This document shows positions 23,222 through 32,260 of a stretch of DNA of 64,000 nt, piece by piece (the first letter of the stretch is position 1; each line of letters begins with the position of its first letter). Both the position numbers and the translations under genes were made by a program. The notes beneath the pieces were generated by a model. It had not been told where the DNA came from, did no database searches, and was given only the letters and a program-made list of their open reading frames with translations. This stretch comes from Sclerodactyla briareus (lineage: Eukaryota; Echinodermata; Holothuroidea; Dendrochirotida; Sclerodactylidae): contig JAODTK010005905.1 in assembly GCA_026419785.1 (NCBI GenBank), positions 408,001 through 472,000 of the forward strand. Reading direction: 5' to 3'.

Positions 23222-23857
23222 TCAAGTTACCTGGATCGCCTCTGCCACGCGTTTCGGGCCGCGGTTGTAGATGACACGACCAGGTCCGTCTTGCCCTCCT
23301 GGCTCTGGATTTCTGCGAAATGCGAGCAGCTTCTCCGTCCTGGTCTTAATTTTGCGCTCGCGCACGATTTCGCCCACGTCGCACACGCGGAGACGCTTCT
23401 TCTTGCGGCTAGGCCCTTCTGACTGGGAAGAGGTCCCAGCACGCGCGGCACTGGCTGCACTCGTGCGCGACTCAGACAGGTCGGGGTGCCCCGCACTCAT
23501 CCACACGCTCCCATCGGATTTAGTTACGTATTGAAACGCTGAATAGTAGTTCGTATGCGTGGCCGAAAAGTGAACAACCATCCCGTAGTCGGCCTGGAGG
23601 CGTTGTTTCACCCGGAGCCACCGATTGGCCTTCCCCAGCTTTATAGCCAGGTGGTAGTGGTGCCCACCGTCTTCATGCTCCTCCTGACAGCATGCCCACT
23701 GCACGACTTCCATGTCACTGGCTTCGAAAGCGGCCACTACTTTAGCAGCGATGTCCTCACGGGAGGCGCAGACAGCGGCGTCGGCTCGGCTGTAGGTTAT
23801 TAAATAGACCATGCGCGCCCGCCGTGCATCCAGCTCCTCTATGTTAGCCATGATCAC
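23222..23857 (-). CDS. HUH-type Rep endonuclease exon
   Basis: Rep proteins nick one DNA strand and stay bound to the 5' end through tyrosine, starting rolling-circle replication or transposition. The uninterrupted 211-codon frame has motif I-like MVYLITYSRAD (residues 16-26), the metal-binding HUH in GGHHYHLAIKL (H67, H69), and motif III YVTKSD with nucleophile Y110 and K113. A basic SRKKKRLR (150-157) could be a nuclear signal. The frame ends right after AEAIQ with CAG|GTAACT, a good splice donor at 23229-23230, so VT-stop is probably intronic. Full-length relatives in animals, as I recall, continue into an SF3-type helicase, which I do not find downstream. One nicking tyrosine distinguishes it from Helitrons. 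A Replitron-like or CRESS-Rep-derived transposon is more likely than a virus. Confidence 0.8.
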   Translation of the reverse strand: MIMANIEELDARRARMVYLITYSRADAAVCASREDIAAKVVAAFEASDMEVVQWACCQEEHEDGGHHYHLAIKLGKANRWLRVKQRLQADYGMVVHFSATHTNYYSAFQYVTKSDGSVWMSAGHPDLSESRTSAASAARAGTSSQSEGPSRKKKRLRVCDVGEIVRERKIKTRTEKLLAFRRNPEPGGQDGPGRVIYNRGPKRVAEAIQVT

Positions 23858-23935
23858 TGTGCGTTCCCTTAATGTATAACAGTCGACTCTCAGGTAGTAG
23901 GTAGGCGACGACTAGGTTAGTGATGGCTATGTAGC

Positions 23936-23952
23936 AGACCTATATATGCATC
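23936..23952 (-). promoter_or_regulatory. Possible TATA box for the Rep gene
   Basis: TATATATGCA at 23941-23950 reads GCATATATAGG on the minus strand, about 85 bases upstream of the Rep start codon. Spacing suits a core promoter with a short leader. No other support. Confidence 0.3.
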
Positions 23953-24071
23953 TGTAGGGGTCACAGAAGCCGCCTTCACTACTTGGAATGTGATCAATTC
24001 GGAGAATGCGCCGCGACAACGCACACATTGGCGCACATGTTCAAATCCTGCTCGTATGATTGGTGCTCGAC

Positions 24072-24118
24072 TTGAACAAGTTCAAAGAAGCGACCACGTG
24101 TGAACGTTACACACGTGG
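24072..24118. other. Tandem inverted repeats / hairpin upstream of Rep (candidate nick site)
   Basis: A perfect 9-bp stem CCACGTGTG (24094-24102) pairs with CACACGTGG (24110-24118) around the 7-nt loop AACGTTA. Next to it TTGAAC (24072-24077) and GTTCAA (24080-24085) form a second short inverted repeat. Rep nickases generally recognise hairpins beside their gene. The location, about 240 bases upstream of the Rep start and inside the element, fits such a site. Nicking position is inference. Confidence 0.55.
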
Positions 24119-24459
24119 CAGTGATCACATACTTTCTATTTATTATACGCGCGTTCTGACCACTTGCCTTCTTCTCAGGTCCACAGTAACGCCATTATGC
24201 GCATGCGCCGCATTCACCTCACGAAGCTGTTATGTACTCCTTTCCGTATACCCTTAGACTCTATATAATCATGTCATTATTACATGCCTGCCCTTCGTGT
24301 TGAATACATAATTCCTTTACTTGTTACAACCTTTCAATGATGAAATGGTGTGTGTTTCAATGCCATCTATCTGTCAAAAAGAACACGGCTGTTTGTTGCT
24401 TCTGACGTCCCTTCTTAATTCAAACCTACTGTTCCAAGAATTAAACCCCAGGAGCCGGA

Positions 24460-24477
24460 CTTTGTACAGCACTCAGA
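24460..24477 (-). repeat. Inner inverted repeat, right
   Basis: CTTTGTACAGCACTCAGA, the partner of 21260-21277, lies immediately before the second direct repeat unit. Confidence 0.55.
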
Positions 24478-24622
24478 CAATCCTCGCAAAAATGGTGGGA
24501 CAAACAGTGATTTGCAAGCGTTAACCGCGCAGCGTGTTACTGTTGTACTTCATAGCGCGACTTGTATGCCAACATTGAAGGGTGGAGCGGAGTTTTTTCC
24601 CAGGTATTTTTTGCGAGGATTG
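24478..24622 (+). repeat. Right direct repeat unit of the Rep element (MITE-like)
   Basis: CAATCCTCGCAAAAATGG to TTTTTTGCGAGGATTG is a 145-bp unit with inverted tips of about 15 bp. It lies in the same orientation as 21091-21259 and shares the central strings listed there. Confidence 0.7.
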
Positions 24623-24812
24623 TAGCTGGTAGGTGGCATCCTGCACAGGTTAGTGGTGAAAGGTAAGTGCATCGATTTAATTGCCATAACCGGGGTGTCG
24701 GCTACTATCTACTCCTACAATTTTTGGTGCACATGCACAATAGTCGTACCTTGGGTGTTCAGAAATTTTTTATTAAAATTCCCACTTATGCCCTAGGGCC
24801 AATTTTCATCAT

Positions 24813-25808
24813 CGCCTGAACAAATTTTATAAAGAGACTAAGTGATCACTCTGGTTTTCTCTGGAACCGTAGGACTGATTTCGATGAATTTCGTTGTGGT
24901 ATCAGGTGGGTGAACACGTTCCAATTAGATTTTTCGCTGAAAGTTTCTTGAGTGGGTAATTAGCCTATGTCATGTAATTCATTGTTTGAGGCTTGATAGC
25001 AAGATTACACAGACGTAGGTGCTATGGTGATATCTTAGTGCATGGGTACGAGAAATATCAGGTAGAGGAACTGATAGGATTTTCAGCATAAAATATGCAA
25101 AAGTCATCTGATTGGGGCAGATGATGTAAAATGTTAAACTTGTCAGATGTTATGAAACCTTGATGAATATTGTTTACCTTCAGTCCCAAACTTTTCAATA
25201 AAGATTTGGGGTCACTGAGGCAATTCAATGTGTCCTAATGTGCATAAGTTATGCAAAATCTTGAAGTTTGGCGACTCTGGTTCATCTTCAAGCTAAAATT
25301 ATGGATATGGTTTACCGTTATCCATATTTCTCTTTCACATGAATTTGATGTCACTGAGGTTTTTCATTTGTCTAATTTGCATCAATTCAATTTTCCAGAA
25401 ACTTGTGGGTTTGGTCCCCAAAAATTCTAGGAATAGGGTCACTGGTGTTTGAAGTGGGGCCCACCATGGTTATGAGAGTATTCAAATTAGAGAAGAGTCA
25501 CTGGATCAGTAATGTGTCCGAATTTCCATAATTTAGGAATCTAGTCACATTTTTCCACAAAACGGTACTCCTTCAGTGAACATGGTCAACAGTTAGTCCC
25601 AAAGGGTTTGGGGCTGATTAGTGCATTTATATTAGCTCACATGAAGGCTAGCCCAACTATATTCACGCTTCAGCTTTTAGATTTTTGCTGTCATTATCGC
25701 TGACTGGCAATTTGGCTCCTCTTTCAACCTCTAAGATTGGTTGGCGAAACTTGCTAAATGCAAAATGAAACAACTACCTGATCGCAAATGAGGCTAGACT
25801 AGCGTTCA
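24813..25808 (+). repeat. Family A repeat, diverged copy
   Basis: Starts 'cgcctgaacaaattttataa' and 'agagactaagtgatcact'. It continues with the standard interior and ends around 'gaggctagactagcg', just upstream of the next exon. No gene. Confidence 0.55.
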
Positions 25809-25824
25809 TAGACCGTTGTTTTAG

Positions 25825-25979
25825 TGTCGTCCACTCGCTCCACCGGAGGCAGGTCGTCGAGTCTATGGATGCAGAGGTCAAATCAAAACCGTCCTGCTAT
25901 GTTGTCACGGCGGACAACAGATACATCATGGCCTGTGGGTTCTGGGATAAGAGCTTCAGGGTTTTCACAACAGAGAACT
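25825..25979 (+). CDS. Neurobeachin/LRBA family exon (start of WD40 region)
   Basis: Reads SLHRRQVVESMDAEVKSK and then CYVVTADNRYIMACGFWDKS, FRVFTTEN, ending t|gtgagt. 'VVTADNRYI..CGFWDKSFRV.TTE' is a signature of the first WD40 blade in neurobeachin and LRBA. The acceptor could be ttgttttag (start 25825) or an upstream ag in the repeat end (about 25806), which would also keep phase with the previous exon. The better pyrimidine tract favours 25825. No frame error. Confidence 0.85.
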
Positions 25980-26184
25980 GTGAGTCCATTATTTAAGCTG
26001 GTTAATTCAGTGCCAAACTTAATATCTAATTGGCCACCTTCGTTAGCTGTATCTGAACCTAGGCAGTGAAATTCTACTGTGAGAGGCAAGGCCAATCTAA
26101 AATGATTGGTCGATAGTGTTTAACAACACTTAGCACATATTACTCTAGTAGGAACTATGTGTTTGATGGGAGCACGCATCAGAT

Positions 26185-26762
26185 TATTTATACTGTTCGG
26201 GGGTCAGGTCAAAGGTCAGTAGAGTAAAGTCTGGAAACTTGTGGGGACATGATAAGTAGAACGCTAGTCCTATCGAGTTGAAATTTGGCATACGGCTTCC
26301 CCATGAAGATACTAGAACCCTATCATCGTTGGTGTAGAGTGGGGTCCTTTTAGTCAAAAATGGGGAAATGTAAAGAGAACTGATATTCTGGCAAATTTTA
26401 GATTGTGGACACAACATTAACTCAACCCTGGATGGATTGAGCTCATAATGGATTGTGGCTCCCCCAAGATGAGTAAATACATGATCCCTATTTTGGGGTT
26501 CAGGTCAAAGTCTCGGGTCAGCAGAGGTCAAAGTTTTCTAAAGACCTAGTGGACACGATAAGTCTACAAAGCTTGGTTCGATCAAGCTGATGCATTAGGC
26601 ATACTGCCTTATTATGGGGAGTACAAAGAAACACTTTTTTTTCAGTAGAAAGTTTAGAAGGTTGTGAAACACTGATAATTTGGCCAATTTCATTTTGGGG
26701 GACACACCACTCAACCCCACCTGACAACTCGACCAACTGGAGGGATCCAAAAAAAAAAAAAA
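26185..26762 (+). repeat. Family B repeat, about two units
   Basis: Two successive units, each with a GGTCA block, 'acacgataagt', 'tcgatcaagctgatg'-like, 'tatggggagtac' and 'aatttggccaattt'. A perfect direct repeat AGGTCAAAGGTCA lies at 26206-26218. The last unit ends at an A-tract where the downstream duplication begins. Confidence 0.65.
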
Positions 26763-26971
26763 GCTCATACTTAGAATGTTGAGTACATGATTAAGTGTTT
26801 GCGTGGTCAGATCTGAGTCAGCAAATACCAAAATCTGGAAAAACCTTGGTGTTGAGGTAAGGTCAGGCCGGTGCTAGGTTGCCGCCAAACCGTCGATGCT
26901 GCTGATGCTGCTGATGAAGACCTGAAACGCAAAGTTACTGTACATTAATGGTAGGTAGTTCTGCCCTTGTT

Positions 26972-27864
26972 TGTCGCGCCTGAATGAAATTCAGGCGGAG
27001 ACTTAGTGATCACTATGGCGTGTGTATGTTGGTTTTGTCAGAAAAAGAAAAAAAAAAAAAAAAAACAATTTCTTGTTAGCAGGATATCTCTTGAACGGTA
27101 AGTCATTTCCTACAAAATGTTCAGCATCATGGTTGGTGAACACGATTGATTAGATTTTGGGCACAAAGTCACTAATCAAGTAAGGTAATTAGCCCATCTT
27201 ATGTAATTTATTGTTTAGCCTTTGTTAGCAAGATTACGGATGAAAGTATGTGCTATGACTTGGTTTGGCACATAGATGCGGGATATAAGGTAGATGAACT
27301 GATTCTATTTTCAGCGTAATTTTATGCAAGATTCAAAAGTTTGTCGGATTTTCAAGAAACTTGGTGAATATAGTCACCTTCAGTCCCAAAACTTTTTAAA
27401 AAGATTTGGTGTCAACGTACCTAATTCGCATAATTTATGCGAAATCTTTGAAGTTGCTTGGATTTTCATGAAACCTGGTGGGTATGGTTTACCTTGAGTT
27501 CTAAAAAAAATTATCATGGATTCAGGTTCACTGGATGTCAAACAAAGTGTCTAATTTGCATAATTTAGGCATAATTTTGAAGTTTGCCAGATTTTCGTGA
27601 AACTTGGTAAATTGCCTGAATTTACATAATTTAGGCAATTTTAGTCACATTTCCACAGGACTTTTACTCCTTCATTAGACCTTGGTTCCATAGTCCGTCC
27701 TTTTGAATTTGAAATTGGTCACTACTTAGTAGGCTGTTTCTGCTAAGTGCTAATACCGAAATCTTTAGCGACACATGGAATGCCTTGTAATTGTTTGCAT
27801 GGTGACTAATAGAAGAAACACTGATTGCGCAACCAGGCGAGACACGGGGGGCGATCGCCTTGTC
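26972..27864 (+). mobile_element. Family A element in duplication copy 1
   Basis: Starts TGTCGCGCCTGAATGAAATT and ends CAGGCGAGACA (27834-27844), then gggggGCGATCGCcttgtc. The interior has repeated 'catgaaacctggtgg', 'ctaatttgcataattta' and 'tttccacaggactttt'. No transposase frame. Probably a non-autonomous DNA transposon of about 0.9 kb. Confidence 0.65.
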
Positions 27865-28303
27865 TGATGAAGGAGCTGACATGCTCAGTCTCCATGTTTG
27901 CAAAGTTCACATTTATCACTTTTCCAATGATATTACCCTAATGGTTGAAACCCTGTAAGTGTAAGTCGCTGCCATGTTAGTCATTATCAACTGGGTAGGG
28001 TGAAATAATGGTAACAAAGCTTCTTGTTGAAGGACACACCAGAAAAGTGGATTAGTTCTCAACTGGAATCAAGGTCCACAATCTGTTGATTTATGGTCTG
28101 CTGATGCCAACTGTAGTTTGCAACCTTTTCCCAGAATTCATTTGTAAAGGAAAAGAAGATTTCCATCATGTGTATGGATTGACCCTATATTTACTTTCAT
28201 ATAGGTATAAGGTCATGTCAATGTTCTTACAAACCATTCTATGTGACATGACCTTGAATCTTAAAACTAGACGTTATCCCTACTGCCTTTTTCTCTATAA
28301 CAG

Positions 28304-28476
28304 GTAAAGTTGACACATGTTGTTGTATGGGCACTGGATATAGTGACATGCTGTCAAGGTCAGAGTGTCCTGTAGGTGGAGACTGCTATGTGGTTTCAGG
28401 GGCCAAGATGCCACACTTCTGGTCTGGCATTGGAGCTCCAAGGTGCACTGGATCCTCGGTGACAACCATGTGCAAG
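28304..28476 (+). CDS. Neurobeachin/LRBA WD40 exon, copy 1
   Basis: The acceptor is ctctataacag and the donor is caag|gtatgt. In shifting frames it reads GHWDIVTC, SRSECPVGGDCYVVSGAK, then DATLLVWHWSSKVHWILGDN. This is the WD40 blade containing 'GHWD.VTCL.RSE...GGDCY..SG..DATLL.W.W' in this family. Three one-base deletions are needed to join the frames, and two of them are shared with the second copy. Either copy could be the one spliced. Confidence 0.85.
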
Positions 28477-29486
28477 GTATGTTTATATCAGTGTCTGTAC
28501 TATGTGCATCAGTGATGAAGACCACTCATGGGCTTGGGGTAGAAGAAATCCCAAGTAATGGAAATCCTTACCCATGACTAAAGTGGTGACTACAAGACTA
28601 AAAATACATATTCTCACCTATCTACCTTCAGTGATGTAGGCTTGTTTCCTCTACCCATGACGATGCTCCCAGTAAATTGATGGAATAATGTCCAGGTTTA
28701 TTAGCTTGATTGGTAAAACTAACAGTTTGAGATTTGGAGATGTTGAATTTGAATCTATTCAAAGCCGAATTTTGGGGCTTCTGGCAACCTACTAGACAAG
28801 ACACATTCTCTTCATTCATTGTCCCACGCTACTTATGTAGAAGTGGGTTGCTTGTTGTATTGGTGTTAACAAACTTAACATTAGTGATTGCCAATGTGGC
28901 TGTCCAATTAGAAAGTTATGTAACAAGTCAGGTTCCTGGCCTTACCTGGGAACCTGGAAAAATTTGAATCCTGGAAAGTCATGGAATTTGGGCAAAATGC
29001 TTCCAAATCCTGGAAAAAATCATGGGATTTGATTGGCCAAAGACTTAATTGACTATGGTGGCGTTTTTGGGATGCTTAGATGGTTCAGTACTACACTGTT
29101 CTTTCGTGTGGACTGGAAATAAGAAATCGTTTTCATCCTGGATTTTGAAATTTCATCATGAAAAAATCATGGAATTTTAGTCTCTTGGAATGATGGGAAC
29201 ACTGCAAGTAACACTATGGTATCGTGTAAATTTACACAATGAAAGTACAGTTTTTTATTCCTCTGACAAACTCGACCCCACCTGAGGGATCAAGCTCATA
29301 CTTAGAATGTTGAGTACATGATTAATAGTGTTTGGTGGTCAGATTGATGTCAGCAAATACCAAAATCTGGAAACCTTGGTTGACGGTAAGTGTCAGGCCG
29401 GCTGCTAGGTGCAGCCAACCTGATGCTGCTGCTGAAGACCTGACATGCACAGTAACATGTAAGGAAGTAGGTAGTTCTGCCCTGTT

Positions 29487-30355
29487 TGTCTCGCCTGAAT
29501 GAAATTCAGGAGGAGACTTAGTGATCACTATTGCGTGTGGTAGGGTTGTGTTTGTCACAATTTCTTGTTAGCAGGATATCTCTTGAACGGTAAGTGCTTC
29601 CTACAAAAATTGTTCGCATCAGGGTTGGGTGAACACGATTGATTAGATTTTGGGCACAAAGTCACTAATCAAGTAAGGTAATTAGCCCATCTTATGTAAT
29701 TTATTGTTTAGCCTTGTTAGCAAGATTACGGATGAAAGTATGTGCTATGACTTGGTTTGGCACATAGATGCGGGATATAAGGTAGATGAACTGATTCTAT
29801 TTTCAGCGTAATTTTATGCAAGATTCAAAAGTTTGTCGGATTTTCAAGAAACTTGGTGAATATAGTCACCTTCAGTCCCAAAACTTTTTAAAAAGATTTG
29901 GTGTCAACGTACCTAATTCGCATAATTTATGCGAAATCTTTGAAGTTGCTTGGATTCTCATGAAACCTGGTGGGTATGGTTTACCTTGAGTTCTAAAAAA
30001 AATTATCATGGATTCAGGTTCACTGGATGTCAAACAAAGTGTCTAATTTGCATAATTTATGCAAATTTTGAAGTTTGCCAGATTTTCGTGAAACTTGGTA
30101 AATTGCCTGAATTTACATAATTTAGGCAATTTTAGTCACATTTCCACAGGACTTTTACTCCTTCAGAGACATTGTCAATAGTCCGTCCTTTTGAATTTGA
30201 AATTGGTCACTGATTAGTAGTCCTGTGTTTCTGTTAAATGCTAATACCGAAATCTTTAGCGACACATGGAATGCCTTGTAATTGTTTGCATGGTGACTAA
30301 TAGAAGAAACACTGATTGCGCAACCAGGCGAGACACGGGGGGCGATCGCCTTGTC
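29487..30355 (+). mobile_element. Family A element in duplication copy 2
   Basis: Perfect tips TGTCTCGCCTG (29487-29497) and CAGGCGAGACA (from about 30325), then GCGATCGC. This copy shows the family ends best. An AATTTGCATAA/TTTATGCAAATT near-palindrome lies at 30045-30067. Confidence 0.7.
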
Positions 30356-30794
30356 TGATGAAGGAGCTGACATGCTCAGTCTCCATGTTTGCAAAGTTCA
30401 CATTTATCACTTTTCCAATGATATTACCCTAATGGTTGAAACCCTGTAAGTGTAAGTCGCTGCCATGTTAGTCATTATCAACTGGGTAGGGTGAAATAAT
30501 GGTAACAAAGCTTCTTGTTGAAGGACACACCAGAAAAGTGGATTAGTTCTCAACTGGAATCAAGGTCCACAATCTGTTGATTTATGGTCTGCTGATGCCA
30601 ACTGTAGTTTGCAACCTTTTCCCAGAATTCATTTGTAAAGGAAAAGAAGATTTCCATCATGTGTATGGATTGACCCTATATTTACTTTCATATAGTCATA
30701 AGGTCATGTCAATGTTCTTACAAACCATTCTATGTGACATGACCTTGAATCTTAAAACTAGACGTTATCCCTACTGCCTTTTTCTCTATAACAG

Positions 30795-30967
30795 GTAAAG
30801 TGGACACCGGGTGTGTATGGTCACTGGGATATAGTGACATGCTGTCAAGGTCAGAGTGTCCTGTAGGTGGAGACTGCTATGTGGTTTCAGGGGCCAAGAT
30901 GCCACACTTCTGGTCTGGCATTGGAGCTCCAAGGTGCACTGGATCCTCGGTGACAACCATGTGCAAG
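30795..30967 (+). CDS. Neurobeachin/LRBA WD40 exon, copy 2
   Basis: Same exon as 28304-28476, offset by 2491, with the same splice sites. Its start reads better (GGTCACTGGGATATAGTGAC gives GHWDIVT). It shares with copy 1 the missing base before TCAAGGTCAGAG and the missing base in GCCAAGATGCC (GAK versus the expected GAKD). Two adjacent copies would insert an extra WD40 blade or allow mutually exclusive use, if real. Confidence 0.8.
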
Positions 30968-31790
30968 GTATGTTTATATCAGTGTCTGTACTATGTGCAT
31001 CAGTGATGAAGACCACTCATGGGCTTGGGGTAGAAAGATTCCCACAGTAATGGAAATCCTTACCCATGACTAAAGTGGTGACTACAAGACTAAAAATACA
31101 TATTCTCACCTATCTACCTTCAGTGATGTAGGCTTGTTTCCTCTACCCATGACGATGCTCCCCGTATTGAGGATTGGGGGGGTTGTGTTGGAATAATGTC
31201 AGGTTTAGAGCTTGATTGGTAAAACTAACAGTTTGAGATTTGGAGATGTTGAATTTGAATCTATTCAAAGCCGAATTTTGGGGCTTCTGGCAACCTACTA
31301 GACAAGACACATTCTCTTCATTCATTGTCCCACGCTACTTATGTAGAAGTGGGTTGCTTGTTGTATTGGTGTTAACAAACTTAACATTAGTGATTGCCAA
31401 TGTGGCTGTCCAATTAGAAAGTTATGTAACAAGTCAGGTTCCTGGCCTTACCTGGGAAACCTGGAAAAAATTTGAATCCTGGGAAAGTCATGGAATTTGA
31501 GGCAAATGATTCAAATCCTGGAAAAAATCATGGGATTTGATTGGCCAAAGACTTAATTGACTATGGTGGCGTTTTTGGGATGCTTAGATGGTTCAGTACT
31601 ACACTGTTCTTTCGTGTGGACTGGAAATAAGAAATCGTTTTCATCCTGGGATTTTGAATTTCATCATGAAAAAATCATGGAATTTTAGTCTCTTGGAATG
31701 ATGGGAACACTGCAAGTAACACTATGGTATCGTGTAAATTTACACAATGAAAGTACAGTTTTTTATTCCTCTGACAAACTCGACCCCACC

Positions 31791-32260
31791 TTCATGGATG
31801 AAGCTCATACTTGGTATGTGTGTTCCCCATGAAGAGTACATGAACCCTATTGTTTTGGGGTCATGTAAGGGTCATTTGAGGTCACCAGAGGTCAAAGTCT
31901 GAAAACCTTGTAAACACAATAGGTCCAGAATGGTTTGTCCGATCAAGCTTGAATCATGTGTATAGCTTTCTTATGGGGAGTACAGGAACACTAATTGTTT
32001 TTGGTTCAGGTTGGAGGTGAATTTTGGTCGAAAATAGGAAAAATGTGTGAAAAATCAATATTTTGGCCAATTTTGGCTTGTAAACATGATAACTCGACCC
32101 CACCTTCATGGATGAAGCTCATACTTGGTATGCAAGTTGCCCATGATGAATAAACGAACCCTATCACTTTTAGTCAGGTCAAAGGTCAACAGAGGTCAAA
32201 GTCTGAAAATGCTTGTAAATGGTATGATCAGGTTGGAATTAGTTGTAAGTCCTTCATGGA
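31791..32260 (+). repeat. Family B repeat, about 1.4 units
   Basis: Successive 'cgaccccaccttcatggatg', 'aagctcatacttgg', GGTCA block, 'gtccagaatggtttgtccga', 'ttatggggagtacaggaaca', 'aatattttggccaatttt', then the next 'ctcgaccccaccttcatgg'. AGGTCAAAGGTCA at 32176-32188. Unit length about 310 bp. Confidence 0.75.

Larger units (their letters stand above)
21091..24622 (-). mobile_element. Nested Rep-encoding element inserted in copy B
   Basis: A 3,532-bp insertion within the right terminal repeat of copy B, flanked by TA on both sides (21089-21090 and 24623-24624). Terminal inverted repeat: left CAAATCCTGCAAAAAATGG, right, reverse-complemented, CAATCCTCGCAAAAAAT. It carries, left to right, a 169-bp unit, an inner inverted repeat, a Tc1-like relic, a HUH Rep exon on the minus strand, a hairpin, the second inner inverted repeat, and a 145-bp unit that repeats the first in direct orientation. 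The intact Rep frame contrasts with the decayed host element, so the insertion is probably younger. Confidence 0.65.
16800..24700 (+). mobile_element. YR element copy B, split by a nested insertion
   Basis: The left terminal repeat at about 16805-16900 (cgtgccaatttattgg, ttgcacttactcttcacc, gccacctaccagctagc) is complementary to the right end, which is broken in two. The inner half ends at 21090 (gccagatctggcta). The outer half resumes at 24623 (tagctggtaggtggc, gtggtgaaaggtaag, ttgccataaccggggtg). Joined end to end these match the intact right end of copy A (8400-8500), including its tagctagctgg. Without the insertion the copy is about 4.3 kb. It lacks the GC-rich block of copy A. Confidence 0.6.
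26740..29282 (+). repeat. Segmental tandem duplication, copy 1
   Basis: About 2.5 kb that recurs at 29283-31790 with an offset of 2491 over most of its length. It includes part of family B, a family A element, the WD40 exon and 0.8 kb of following intron. Copies differ mainly by small indels. The junction text 'ctcgaccccacc...gggatcaagctcatac' is family B sequence, so recombination between family B repeats can explain it. Confidence 0.8.
29283..31790 (+). repeat. Segmental tandem duplication, copy 2
   Basis: Second copy of 26740-29282, ending at 'ctctgacaaactcgacccca' as copy 1 does. Differences include 'ggacattgtcaatagtccgt' versus a rearranged form near 27680, and a local change at 31160-31200 ('attgaggattgggggg'). 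Confidence 0.8.

Noticed and set aside
23222-23857. Endogenous viral Rep as the primary interpretation
   Set aside because: The exon sits in a TA-flanked element with inverted and direct repeats and ends in a splice donor, which fits a transposon better. A viral origin of the family remains possible.
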